From positions 1 through 36,133 of the forward strand of contig SVTX01000019.1 in assembly GCA_015063545.1 (NCBI GenBank): DNA of 36,133 nucleotides, in the 5' to 3' direction. The notes beneath the pieces were generated by a model. That model did no database searches. It saw only the letters and a list, made by a program, of their open reading frames with translations, and was not told the DNA's origin. Positions within the stretch are counted from its first letter, which is position 1, and every line of letters begins with the position of its first letter. Below are positions 16,143 through 24,720 of the stretch, one piece after another. Source of the DNA: Oscillospiraceae bacterium (GTDB lineage: Bacteria; Bacillota; Clostridia; Oscillospirales; CAG-272). The position numbers and the translations under genes were made by a program.

Positions 16143-16823
16143 TTAAATTTTTTGTGATTTTGCTATTATTTTGCCGCCGGTTTTATAAATGGAGTTTGCG
16201 GGTATTACTCCTCGGGTAGAGCTGATAGGATACACCGCCGAATTTCTTCCGATAACTGTTCCGGGATTAAGAACGGAATTGCATCCAACCTCGACGAAAT
16301 CGCCAAGCGCTGCCCCTACCTTCTTCATTCCGGTATCAATATCCGTGCCGCTTGCGGCATCCTTGATATGCACGTGTGTCTTATCTGACTTTACGTTACT
16401 CGTGATAGAGCCTGCGCCCATGTGAGATTTATATCCGAGGATACTGTCACCCACATAGTTGTAATGCGGCACCTGAACTCCGTCAAAGAGAATTACGTTT
16501 TTAAGCTCTGTGGAGTTACCTACCACGCAACCGTCTCCCACGAGAGCACTTCCTCTGATAAACGCACCGGGACGCACCTCGGTATTATGTCCTATAATGC
16601 AAGGACCGCCTATATACGCATTGGGATATATCTTTGCGCTTTTAGATATCCAGATACCCTCGCCTTTATAATCATATTCCGAAGGATCAAGGGTTTCTCC
16701 TATCTCAAGGATAAGATTCTTGATGCCGGGAAGCGCCTCCCACGGGTAGGTATATCCCGACAGATATTCTGCTGCCTTTGTGTGTGTCAGATCAAAAAGA
16801 TCCGCTATTTTTATCTCAGGCAT
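16143..16823 (-). CDS. Left-handed beta-helix acyltransferase resembling the GlmU C-terminal domain
   Basis: 226 residues from the ATG at 16823. An earlier TTG at 16841 is rejected because AGAGGG lies 6 nt before this ATG. An alpha-helical N-terminus (1-55) is followed by hexapeptide repeats of a left-handed beta-helix (about 58-205). The stretch TELKNVILFDGVQVPHYNYV with VGDSILG and GAGSITSNVKSDKTH aligns by eye with the GlmU acetyltransferase active site; His120 and Tyr123 match its catalytic His and nearby Tyr. The GlmU uridylyltransferase half is absent. With glmM and glmS downstream, acetylation of glucosamine-1-phosphate is the natural guess. The alternative is an N-acetylated or other sugar acyltransferase; relatives are often labelled UDP-GlcNAc pyrophosphorylase without evidence for that reaction. 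Confidence 0.85.
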   Translation of the reverse strand: MPEIKIADLFDLTHTKAAEYLSGYTYPWEALPGIKNLILEIGETLDPSEYDYKGEGIWISKSAKIYPNAYIGGPCIIGHNTEVRPGAFIRGSALVGDGCVVGNSTELKNVILFDGVQVPHYNYVGDSILGYKSHMGAGSITSNVKSDKTHVHIKDAASGTDIDTGMKKVGAALGDFVEVGCNSVLNPGTVIGRNSAVYPISSTRGVIPANSIYKTGGKIIAKSQKI

Positions 16824-16874
16824 ATTTTTCCCTCTTTTCAAAGTATAGAATTGGCAATTTTTGTTACCTTATGC

Positions 16875-16903
16875 ATTATATCACAAATAAGCACCAAAGT
16901 CAA
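16875..16903 (-). promoter_or_regulatory. Promoter of the GlmU-like/glmM/glmS operon
   Basis: On the complement, TTGACT (16903-16898), 17 nt, TATAAT (16880-16875). About 45 nt of leader precede the first start codon. Confidence 0.88.
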
Positions 16904-16933
16904 CAAAAAATTTTCGAATGTATACTATATGTG

Positions 16934-16964
16934 AAAAAATGCGGGAACATTTCTGCTCCCGCAT
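16934..16964 (-). terminator. Rho-independent terminator after mutS2
   Basis: On the complement, ATGCGGGA, a 10-nt loop, TCCCGCAT and then a T run. It lies 6 nt past the mutS2 stop and just upstream of the next operon's promoter. Confidence 0.93.
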
Positions 16965-16970
16965 ATTCCG

Positions 16971-19361
16971 TTATTTTAACTCAACTATGGTAACCCCTCC
17001 GTCACCTTCCCCCCACTGTCCTATGCGGAAAGAAGCAATTCTCTTATCCATACGCAAAAAGCCCCACAGTGCATTCTTTAACGCTCCCGTGCCCTTTCCG
17101 TGTATAAGTCTTACTCGGTCTATACCCGCAAGCATAGCCTCGTCAAAATATTTGTCAACGGTAAGCCATGCCTCGTCTCCCGTCATACCTCTCAGGTCTA
17201 TTTCATCCTTGAATAAAGTGTTGCGTGTCACGGTAACTCCGGAATTTTTAGGCTTTTGCTGTTTGACCTTACCGCTGTCAGATTTGTTTCTTATTCTCAG
17301 ATCCTTTATATTGACACGGGTTCTGAAAACTCCCGCCTGTATCTGTACGTTACCGGATTTGTCCATATCAGACGTAACCTGAGCATCCTTGCCAAGAGAC
17401 ATGACGAACACCTCATCTCCCTTTTTGACCTTTTCGGGACGCATCATACTGTCATCCTCTTTGATCTCGTCAACGGGATTGTACTTGTCCTCATTTGCGC
17501 GGATATGCTCACGCACAGCCCTACGTGTTCTGGCAATCTCGTCGCCGAGATTTTCGGCATCTTTTTTCTTGCGGAGCTTATCCATTTCCTCAAGAATGTA
17601 ATCACTTGATGCCTTTGCCGATGCCATTATGGCCGCTGCTTTCTGCTGGGATTTTTGGAACTCTCGCTCAGATATTTCAAGCTTCTGCTTTATCTGTTTT
17701 TCAGCCTCGATCTTAAATTTCTCATAATCATTTCGCATTTGCTCGGCTTCCGCGCGGTATTTCTCCATCTCAAGTCGACTTTGCTCAAGCTGACCGATAA
17801 CGTCCTCGAATTTTCTGTTATTTGAGCTTACATGCTCCTGCGCATGGGATATGATCTCACTTGAGAGTCCAAGCTTTTCGGATATCGCAAAAGCATTGGA
17901 TTTTCCGGGCGCGCCGATAATAAGCTTATACGTAGGTTTCAGAGTTTCAACGTCAAATTCACACGATGCGTTTCTCACACCGGGGGTATCAAGCGCGTAA
18001 GCTTTAAGCTCCGCATAATGCGTTGTAGCAGCACAAAGAGCACCCTTGCCCCTCACATAATCTATTATAGATACCGCAAGCGCCGCGCCCTCAATGGGAT
18101 CCGTACCCACTCCAAGCTCATCAAAAAGCACTAGAGATCTTTCGGTAACGTCATCAAGGAATGACACGATGTTTACCATGTGCGAAGAAAACGTAGACAG
18201 CGACTGCTCAATGCTCTGCTCGTCGCCAATATCAACGAGGATATTTTCAAAAAGGCAAACCGACGAACCCTCATCACAAGGAATATGGAGTCCCGATTGC
18301 GCCATAAGCGCAAAGAGTCCGAGAGTTTTAAGAGTTACGGTCTTTCCGCCCGTATTGGGACCTGTTATTATCATAGTATCGAAATCTGCACCGATGCGCA
18401 CGTTTATTGGAACTACCGCGCTCTTGTCTATCAATGGGTGGCGGGCGCGTTTCAGCTCAAACACCTTATCGGGATTTATCGCTGGCGACGTTCCCCTTAT
18501 GGCAACAGACATCTGCGCACACGCAAAATAGAACGAGAGATCCGTGATATTCTTATAGTCAAGCCATATCTTATCCGAATAATCCGCAACGCAAGAGGAA
18601 AGCTCGTACAAAATCCGCTCTATTTCGTGCTCCTCCTTGGACGCCAGCACACGAAGCTCATTGTTTGCTTCGACTACCTGCGCGGGCTCGACAAATATGG
18701 TCGCGCCTGAGGACGAGGTATCGTGTATCAAGCCCTTGATCTCATTTTTGCATTCCGCTTTGACGGGTATTACGTATCTGCCGTTTCGTGTAGTTACGAT
18801 ATTTTCCTGAAGGTACTTGGAATGCGCCCCACCCTGAACATACTTTTGCAGAGTTTCTTTGATCTTGTTGTTGGTTATTCTTATCTGACGACGGATATTT
18901 GCAAGCGTCTCGGAGGCTTCGTCGGCTATCATATCCTCGGAAATAATAGCTTTGAATATCTTATCCTCAAGCGTTCTGTTGGGTATAAGTCTGTCAAATA
19001 TCACGTCGAGAGACGTATCAAAAATATGATTGCCGTAACAGTAATCGTGAAGCGTTCTTGCCGTTTTAAGAACTCTCGCAACATCAAGGAGTTCACTCGG
19101 TGCAAGAGTTGCACTCTTTTCGGCTCTTTCGCAGGATTCGGAGATATCTTTGATGCCACCAAAGCTCGGCATTCCTTTTTCGCCAAGCAGTCTTTTGGCA
19201 TCTGTCGTGTATTTCTGCCTGCGAACCACTACATCCACGTCGTCGGAGGGCATAAGCATTCTTGCCATTACCTTTGCACCCTCTGTAGGCGCAAATTGGG
19301 CAAGCATATCACATATTTTATTGAATTCAAGCGAGTTCAACGTCTTAACGGTGAATCCCAT
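16971..19361 (-). CDS. mutS2: Endonuclease MutS2
   Basis: 796 residues, normal length. Lacks the mismatch-recognition domain of MutS. It has the MutS core and clamp region, then the ATPase: Walker A GPNTGGKT (334-341), LFDELGVGTDPIEGAALA (Walker B and ABC signature region) and CAATTHYAELKAYALDT. A long Lys/Glu-rich coiled coil (about 510-620) and a C-terminal Smr nuclease domain follow (IDLRGMTGDEAWLTVDKYFD, then RVRLIHGKGTGALKNAL). MutS2 proteins act on branched DNA and, in B. subtilis, on collided ribosomes. SD AGGAGG is before the ATG; the gene lies 23 nt after dxs and is probably co-transcribed. Confidence 0.97.
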   Translation of the reverse strand: MGFTVKTLNSLEFNKICDMLAQFAPTEGAKVMARMLMPSDDVDVVVRRQKYTTDAKRLLGEKGMPSFGGIKDISESCERAEKSATLAPSELLDVARVLKTARTLHDYCYGNHIFDTSLDVIFDRLIPNRTLEDKIFKAIISEDMIADEASETLANIRRQIRITNNKIKETLQKYVQGGAHSKYLQENIVTTRNGRYVIPVKAECKNEIKGLIHDTSSSGATIFVEPAQVVEANNELRVLASKEEHEIERILYELSSCVADYSDKIWLDYKNITDLSFYFACAQMSVAIRGTSPAINPDKVFELKRARHPLIDKSAVVPINVRIGADFDTMIITGPNTGGKTVTLKTLGLFALMAQSGLHIPCDEGSSVCLFENILVDIGDEQSIEQSLSTFSSHMVNIVSFLDDVTERSLVLFDELGVGTDPIEGAALAVSIIDYVRGKGALCAATTHYAELKAYALDTPGVRNASCEFDVETLKPTYKLIIGAPGKSNAFAISEKLGLSSEIISHAQEHVSSNNRKFEDVIGQLEQSRLEMEKYRAEAEQMRNDYEKFKIEAEKQIKQKLEISEREFQKSQQKAAAIMASAKASSDYILEEMDKLRKKKDAENLGDEIARTRRAVREHIRANEDKYNPVDEIKEDDSMMRPEKVKKGDEVFVMSLGKDAQVTSDMDKSGNVQIQAGVFRTRVNIKDLRIRNKSDSGKVKQQKPKNSGVTVTRNTLFKDEIDLRGMTGDEAWLTVDKYFDEAMLAGIDRVRLIHGKGTGALKNALWGFLRMDKRIASFRIGQWGEGDGGVTIVELK

Positions 19362-19384
19362 AAATTATTCCCTCCTGCTTCAAT

Positions 19385-21280
19385 TTATTTGCAAAGTGTC
19401 TCGCCTTTGTCGGCAAGCGTCTGAGCGTCTATCTTTGCACTCTTGTAAATGTGTTCGCTCTTGTCCTGTATCACAAAGCTGTCATCAGGCGCAGCTATAT
19501 CGTATTTTATGTCCGTCCATGTTCCGAGCATGCGTAATTTTTCGGCAAGCATCATTCCAAATCCGCCCGCCTTTATCTCCTCCTCTACGAATACAACCGC
19601 GCGTGGAGAAGCTTCTTTGATCATGCTCTCGATCTCTTTCGCAAGTCTATCGTATGGACGTATATATTCGCACAAAACAACCTTTGCGCTAATACCGCGA
19701 GAATTCAGTATTTCCTTCGCTCTCAAGCATTCGGACGCTACTCTGCCGTGAGTTACGTACAGAACGTCGGCGCATCCGTCACAGTCTGCTCTGACACCTA
19801 TGTAATCGCAGTTTGAGTCTTTATAAAATATCTCTTTTATTGCGTTGTCCACACAAGCCGACGGATATCTTATAGCGGCTATTCTGTTGCTTGCCAGTGA
19901 TACGTCAAGCGAGGCTCTCAGACCTTCGTAGGTAACGGGAGAATATATATCAACACCGGGTATCTGCGAGAGAAATGCAACATCAAAAATTCCGTGGTGA
20001 GTAGCACCGTCTGCAGCATTAAGTCCTGCTCTGTCAATAGCAAATACCACAGGCAGCTTCTGCAAAGCAGCGTCGTGTATGATCTGGTCATATCCTCTCT
20101 GTAAAAATGTGGAATATACCGCGAACACAGGCTTATAACCGTTCGCGGAAAGCCCCGTGGCAAAGGTCACGGCGTGCTCCTCGGCTATGCCAACGTCAAA
20201 AAATCTGTCAGGGTATTTTTCGGAAAATTCATCAAGTCCCGTACCGGAGCTCATAGCAGCTGTTATAGCGCATATTTTTTCATCCTTCTGAGCCAGCTCA
20301 CACATATACGAGCCAAATTCCGCCGAAAAACTTGAATTGTCCGTACACGCATCCACAGGACGGATCCCGTGATAGTCACCGGGGTTTTGCTCGGCGGGAG
20401 CATAACCCTTCCCCTTTTGCGTTTTAATATGGATCAAAACGCTCTCTCCGGCTTTTTTAGCCTCCTTGATAAGAGCATCAACGTCACCATATTTATTACC
20501 GTCAACGGGGCCAAGATAATAAAGTCCAAGATCCTCAAAATAGTTACTTCCGTAAAGCGCGTTCTTGAAAAATTTCTTTGTGGCGCGCACCGCGGAAAAC
20601 AGCTTCTTACCCACCAAAGGCAATTTACGCAAAACCTTACCGGTAAATCTCTTAGCCCTGAAATATCCCTTTCTACGGCGTATCTTTGCCATATTCTTTG
20701 CAAAACGGCCAATGTTCTTGGAAATGGACATTTCATTCTCATTGAGAATTATTATGAGCTTCAAGCCCTTGCGGCAATTATTGAGGGCTTCGTGTATCAT
20801 TCCGCCCGTATAAGCCCCATCGCCCATAACAACGACTGTATATGCGTCGCTTCCGGACAGCTTGTCCGCCTCGGCAAAACCCAAGCCCGCAGAAAGAGAT
20901 GTCGAGCTGTGTCCTGCGCCAAAGCAGTCGTACTCACTCTCGCTTCTTTTTGTAAAGCCCGAAATACCGCCGTTCTTTCTTAAAGTGTGAAATTTATCGT
21001 ATCTGCCCGTAAGTATCTTGTGTACGTAGCTCTGATGTCCTACGTCAAATATTATGTGATCGTGAGGCGCATCAAAGTTTTTATGCAACGCGACCGAAAG
21101 CTCAACCGCACCGAGATTTGACGCAAGATGCCCTCCGTTCTCGCTGACACGCTTAACAAGATAATCCCTTATTTCATCGCAAAGCTCAGGTATCTGCTCA
21201 TCGGGAATTGCTTTGAGATCATCGGGAGAATTTATATTGCCAAGATATTTATATGAATCGAATGTTGTATCGCTGTTCAC
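19385..21280 (-). CDS. dxs: 1-deoxy-D-xylulose-5-phosphate synthase
   Basis: Thiamine-diphosphate enzyme joining pyruvate and glyceraldehyde-3-phosphate, the first step of the MEP isoprenoid pathway, which supplies undecaprenyl carrier lipid. 631 residues. HLASNLGAVELSVALHKNFD and IIFDVGHQSYVHKILTGRYD are Dxs hallmarks; VVMGDGAYTGGMIHEALNN is the ThDP-binding GDG...N motif; FFDVGIAEEHAVTFATGLS and AIDRAGLNAADGATHHGIFD form the transketolase-like second half. GTG start with AAGGAG upstream. First gene of a dxs-mutS2 unit. Confidence 0.98.
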   Translation of the reverse strand: MNSDTTFDSYKYLGNINSPDDLKAIPDEQIPELCDEIRDYLVKRVSENGGHLASNLGAVELSVALHKNFDAPHDHIIFDVGHQSYVHKILTGRYDKFHTLRKNGGISGFTKRSESEYDCFGAGHSSTSLSAGLGFAEADKLSGSDAYTVVVMGDGAYTGGMIHEALNNCRKGLKLIIILNENEMSISKNIGRFAKNMAKIRRRKGYFRAKRFTGKVLRKLPLVGKKLFSAVRATKKFFKNALYGSNYFEDLGLYYLGPVDGNKYGDVDALIKEAKKAGESVLIHIKTQKGKGYAPAEQNPGDYHGIRPVDACTDNSSFSAEFGSYMCELAQKDEKICAITAAMSSGTGLDEFSEKYPDRFFDVGIAEEHAVTFATGLSANGYKPVFAVYSTFLQRGYDQIIHDAALQKLPVVFAIDRAGLNAADGATHHGIFDVAFLSQIPGVDIYSPVTYEGLRASLDVSLASNRIAAIRYPSACVDNAIKEIFYKDSNCDYIGVRADCDGCADVLYVTHGRVASECLRAKEILNSRGISAKVVLCEYIRPYDRLAKEIESMIKEASPRAVVFVEEEIKAGGFGMMLAEKLRMLGTWTDIKYDIAAPDDSFVIQDKSEHIYKSAKIDAQTLADKGETLCK

Positions 21281-21314
21281 GTTGATTCTCTCCTTGCAAA
21301 ATTCATACAGAGTT

Positions 21315-21343
21315 ATTATATCACAATTTATGTGTTTTGTGAA
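21315..21343 (-). promoter_or_regulatory. Promoter of dxs-mutS2
   Basis: On the complement, TTCACA (21343-21338), 17 nt, TATAAT (21320-21315). Confidence 0.85.
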
Positions 21344-21401
21344 GAGCTTTCGTAAAAAATGATATGTTTATTTAAAAAGGTCAGATATTTTGTCAAATCT
21401 C

Positions 21402-21430
21402 TTGACAAAATGGGATATAGTATATATAAT
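21402..21430 (+). promoter_or_regulatory. Consensus promoter of the CNNM-type gene pair
   Basis: TTGACA (21402-21407), 17 nt, TATAAT (21425-21430). It lies within the open frame that continues upstream of the first gene, which rules out starts at 21359 and 21413 for transcripts from it. Confidence 0.92.
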
Positions 21431-21440
21431 TATAATATAA

Positions 21441-21462
21441 TGCGAAAGTGTGTACTTTCGCA
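21441..21462 (+). promoter_or_regulatory. Hairpin at the 5' end of the CNNM-type transcript
   Basis: TGCGAAAG, a 6-nt loop, CTTTCGCA: a perfect 8-bp stem starting a few nt after the predicted transcription start. It could protect the 5' end of the mRNA or be an operator for a dimeric repressor. No T run follows, so it is not a terminator. Confidence 0.55.
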
Positions 21463-21493
21463 AATAATGAAAAAAGGAGACACATCTTTTAAA

Positions 21494-22843
21494 ATGTTAA
21501 CAGAAGGCGAAGGGCGAAGTTTACTGATAATCTTCATTGTCCTTGTATGCCTCAGCGCATATTTTTCATGTTCGGAGAGCGCGTTTTCTCTTATGAACAA
21601 AATCAGAGTAAAAAATATGGCTGACGAAGGTAACAAAAAAGCAAAAAAAGCCCTTTACATTTCAAACAATTTCGAAAAAGCACTTACAACTATTCTCATA
21701 GGCAATAACATAGTAAATATTGCCGCGGCATCTGTCGCAACGCTTATTGTGATGAATGCCTTGTCCAAATCTACAAATATTGACGAGGGAGCTCAAAGTG
21801 CAATTTCCACGGTAATCACCACGGCTATCATATTCCTTTTTGGAGAAATGATACCCAAAAGCCTTGCAAACGACAGACCTTTATGGGTTTCGCTCCGTTT
21901 TTCGGGAATAACGAAATTTATAATGAAGCTGTTTACACCGCTATCTGCGTTCTTCGGCATGATAACCAAACGCATAACTCGCCTGTTCAAGGGTGATGAG
22001 GAGCCTTCTATCACAGAAGAAGAACTCTACGACATCATTGATACTGCCGAGGAAGAGGGTGTTGTTGACGAAGATCAGAGTGATCTGTTCAAGTCGGCTA
22101 TTGAATTTTCAGAAACCACGGCAGAAAACGTCATGACTATGCGAGGCGATATCGTAGGAATTGATATTTCCCTTACAAACGATGAGATCATGCTCATCAT
22201 TCGTAACACAAATCACTCCCGTCTGCCCGTTTACGAAGGCGGGATCGATAATATAATCGGAACACTCCCTATAAGAAATTTTATTAAGGAGTATTACAAG
22301 GATCCGTCCTTGGATATAAGAACCATCCTCATACCTCCCTTTTTTGTAAAAGCAAACGCGAAAATAGATGACCTTCTCACAGTAATGCGTCAACATAAGT
22401 TCTATCTTGCGGTAGTCAGCGACGAAGAAGGTGAAACCATAGGAATAGTCACAATAGAGGACTTCTTGGAGGAGCTTGTGGGAGAAATATGGGATGAGGA
22501 CGACGTTGTTGACCACAACTTTACAAAGCTTGGAGGCAACAAGTTCCGCGTAAACACAAAGATGATAGTTTCGGATGCCTTTGCAAGAATGCACTGTGAT
22601 GAACCCGAAAATCATATAGCCGTTCGTCCTATTCTCTCGTGGATAATCGAGACTTTTGGAAAAATCCCCGATGAGGGCGACAGCTTTACCTACAGAAATC
22701 TTGAAATAACCGTTGACACAGTTGAAAACGGCAGAGTATCACACGTAGAGATAAGAATTATGAGTGATAGCGAGATCGCCGTGGAAAACTCTGCTTTCGC
22801 GGATGATGATCTCAAGATAGTGGGAGGTGAAGATATATTATGA
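21494..22843 (+). CDS. CNNM/CorC-type transporter with DUF21, CBS pair and CorC_HlyC domains
   Basis: 449 residues from the ATG at 21494. DUF21 membrane domain with about four segments (9-185; FSCSESAFSLMNKIRV, TILIGNNIVNIAAAS, FLFGEMIPKSLANDRP), then a CBS pair (about 210-335; VMTMRGDIVGID, HSRLPVYEGGIDNIIGTLPI, GIVTIEDFLEELVGEIWDED) and a C-terminal CorC_HlyC domain (about 350-430). Family members export Mg2+ or Co2+ or give metal resistance; the old name is hemolysin C-like. Start choice is uncertain: the ATG at 21494 begins MLTEGEGRS but sits 14 nt after AGGAG, while the ATG at 21468 lacks any ribosome-binding site. First of two overlapping paralogues. Confidence 0.92.
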   Translation: MLTEGEGRSLLIIFIVLVCLSAYFSCSESAFSLMNKIRVKNMADEGNKKAKKALYISNNFEKALTTILIGNNIVNIAAASVATLIVMNALSKSTNIDEGAQSAISTVITTAIIFLFGEMIPKSLANDRPLWVSLRFSGITKFIMKLFTPLSAFFGMITKRITRLFKGDEEPSITEEELYDIIDTAEEEGVVDEDQSDLFKSAIEFSETTAENVMTMRGDIVGIDISLTNDEIMLIIRNTNHSRLPVYEGGIDNIIGTLPIRNFIKEYYKDPSLDIRTILIPPFFVKANAKIDDLLTVMRQHKFYLAVVSDEEGETIGIVTIEDFLEELVGEIWDEDDVVDHNFTKLGGNKFRVNTKMIVSDAFARMHCDEPENHIAVRPILSWIIETFGKIPDEGDSFTYRNLEITVDTVENGRVSHVEIRIMSDSEIAVENSAFADDDLKIVGGEDIL

Positions 22844-24144
22844 CATACCTTCCTTACCTCTTGATAATATTTGTTTGCTTGTTGTTCTCAGCATTCTTCT
22901 CGGGAAGCGAAATAGCTTTTAACACAGCTAACAGATCACGTCTCAAAAAGAGCGCTGACGCAGGCTCATCTACCGCCAGAATGGCTTATAATACGGCGGA
23001 AAATTTCACAACCTCCCTGTCCACTATACTTATAGGCAACAATCTTGCAAATATCGCGGCTTCTACCGCCGCTACGGTCATAGCAATAAAAATGTTCGTC
23101 AGATACGGCAACGGCAATGAAAGTCTTGCGTCCCTTGTATCTACGCTTGTTCTTACCTTTATTGTTTTGATATTCGGAGAAATAATCCCCAAGGTAATTT
23201 GCAAAAAATATGCAGACAAGGTTGCAAAAATCGTAGTTATACCCATAAAGGTATTGACTGTGTTACTTTACCCAATAGTATTTATAGTAACTTTGATCGT
23301 AAAACTCCTCTCCAAGATTTGGGGAAAAGAAAAAGCCGAAAACGCGCCCACAGTAACAGAGGATGAGCTTTCCACCATAATCGACACCGTCGAAGAGGAA
23401 GGCGTTATCGATGAAGATCAAAGCGAGCTTTTGCAGTCTACATTGGACTTCCAGGATACCACGGTCGAAGAAGTCATGACTGCGCGCATCAACATGGTAG
23501 ATATCGATATAGAAGACGATCTGGAAAACATCGTTCAAACAATAGACGAGTCCAGATATTCACGAATTCCCGTATATGAGGATGATATCGACAATATAAT
23601 CGGTATTCTCTATCTCAATCACTATTACAAAGAGCTTGCGGAGCATGACGGAGATTACTCAAAAATCGACATCCGTTCCCTGCTTCTCCGCCCCAAAATG
23701 ATTCATAAGACCATGAAGCTTCCCGCGGCGCTTGCCATGATGCGCGAGGAAAAAATACACCTTGCGATAGTCATTGACGAGTTTGGCGGAACTCTCGGTA
23801 TAGTTTCAATGGAGGATATTTTAGAGGAGATAGTCGGTGAGATATGGGATGAGTCCGACGAGATAGTATCCATGATCGAACGCACGGGCGAGAACACCTA
23901 TGACGTGTCGGGAGAAATGAATATTGACGACTTCTTCTATGAAATAGAATTTGAAGACAGCGAATTTGAATGCGAATACTCCACTGTCGGCGGATGGGCT
24001 GTAGAATCACTCGATGCAGATCCCCACGTCGGAGATAGCTTCACTTACAAAAATCTTTGCGTCATCGTTACGGAAATGGACGAGTTCAGAGTTGTAAAGC
24101 TCACAGTCCTCGTTACTCCCGCTGATGACGAAGATGACGAATAA
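22840..24144 (+). CDS. CNNM/CorC-type transporter, second paralogue
   Basis: 434 residues with the same architecture as the preceding gene: DUF21 membrane domain (FSGSEIAFNTANRSRLKKSA, TILIGNNLANIAASTAATV, LIFGEIIPKVICKKYADK), CBS pair (VMTARINMVDID, YSRIPVYEDDIDNIIGILYL, AIVIDEFGGTLGIVSMEDIL, EEIVGEIWDESDE) and CorC_HlyC domain ending in an acidic tail. The first domain retains a membrane Ser-Glu (GSEIAF), as in metal-transporting CNNM proteins. Its ATG overlaps the upstream gene's stop region by 4 nt (ATGA) and has GGGAGGTG in front, so the two proteins are probably made together and may form a heterodimer. Confidence 0.94.
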   Translation: MTYLPYLLIIFVCLLFSAFFSGSEIAFNTANRSRLKKSADAGSSTARMAYNTAENFTTSLSTILIGNNLANIAASTAATVIAIKMFVRYGNGNESLASLVSTLVLTFIVLIFGEIIPKVICKKYADKVAKIVVIPIKVLTVLLYPIVFIVTLIVKLLSKIWGKEKAENAPTVTEDELSTIIDTVEEEGVIDEDQSELLQSTLDFQDTTVEEVMTARINMVDIDIEDDLENIVQTIDESRYSRIPVYEDDIDNIIGILYLNHYYKELAEHDGDYSKIDIRSLLLRPKMIHKTMKLPAALAMMREEKIHLAIVIDEFGGTLGIVSMEDILEEIVGEIWDESDEIVSMIERTGENTYDVSGEMNIDDFFYEIEFEDSEFECEYSTVGGWAVESLDADPHVGDSFTYKNLCVIVTEMDEFRVVKLTVLVTPADDEDDE

Positions 24145-24185
24145 AACATACCGAGCAACGTGCAGGCGTTGCTCGGTATGTTTCT
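24145..24185 (+). terminator. Terminator of the CNNM-type operon
   Basis: ACATACCGAGCAACG, a 6-nt loop and CGTTGCTCGGTATGT: a perfect 15-bp stem followed by TTCTT. It begins one nt after the stop codon. Confidence 0.93.
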
Positions 24186-24192
24186 TAGAAAC

Positions 24193-24221
24193 AAAAAAGG
24201 GTTGCGATGCAACCCTTTTTT
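24193..24221. terminator. Second, bidirectional terminator
   Basis: AAAAAAGGGTTGC, loop GAT, GCAACCCTTTTTT. It is symmetrical, with A and T runs on both sides, so it can stop the plus-strand CNNM transcript and the minus-strand lipoprotein gene that ends at 24240. Confidence 0.93.
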
Positions 24222-24239
24222 ATTATGTATTAGGCAATA

Positions 24240-24623
24240 TTATTTTGCGTCCTTAATAGCCTGCTCTGTTCCGGCATAAATCATTTTACCAGACTTCTTA
24301 ACAATGACATCTTCCTCTTCATCGCCATATGTCTTTTCAATATCTTCCCATGCATCGTTTGCTGCGGATTTGCTCTCGAAATAGAAGATAGTAATCATGC
24401 CACTATTTTCTGTGTCTTCAAGATCAATTTTAATTCCGGTAACCATCTTGTCAAGACCTTCTACGCCCTGACCGTCAACAACAGTTACTGTGTATCCGTT
24501 CTTCTCAAGAGCTTCCTTTGCCTTCTCGGGGTTAGAAGCGGGGCCGCCACATGCTACGAACATAGCGCAAGCCATAACTGCGATAAGTGTGAGAGCAACA
24601 ACTCTCAAAATTGTCTTTTTCAT
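24240..24623 (-). CDS. Small putative lipoprotein, single-gene transcript
   Basis: 127 residues. Signal peptide (1-24) with lipobox VAC at Cys25, followed by GGPASNPEKAKEALEKNGYT. The mature part is one small alpha/beta domain, acidic near the C-terminus (YGDEEEDVIVKKSGKMIYAG), similar in style to many clostridial small lipoproteins of unknown role. SD AGGAGG lies before the ATG. It has its own promoter and shares the bidirectional terminator with the operon opposite. I do not recognise a family with a known function. Confidence 0.88.
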   Translation of the reverse strand: MKKTILRVVALTLIAVMACAMFVACGGPASNPEKAKEALEKNGYTVTVVDGQGVEGLDKMVTGIKIDLEDTENSGMITIFYFESKSAANDAWEDIEKTYGDEEEDVIVKKSGKMIYAGTEQAIKDAK

Positions 24624-24660
24624 AATTAAAATTCCTCCTAAGAATTTTTATGGTAACACT

Positions 24661-24690
24661 ATTATACACCCTGTACAATACATTTGTCAA
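24661..24690 (-). promoter_or_regulatory. Promoter of the small lipoprotein gene
   Basis: On the complement, TTGACA (24690-24685), 18-nt spacer, TATAAT (24666-24661). Both boxes match consensus, suggesting strong expression. Confidence 0.88.
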
Positions 24691-24720
24691 GACATTTTTC
24701 ACAAAAAAATCACAAAAGTA

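Noticed and set aside
18723..19424. 233-codon open frame on the plus strand
   Set aside because: Antisense to mutS2 and the end of dxs; composition fits a shadow frame.
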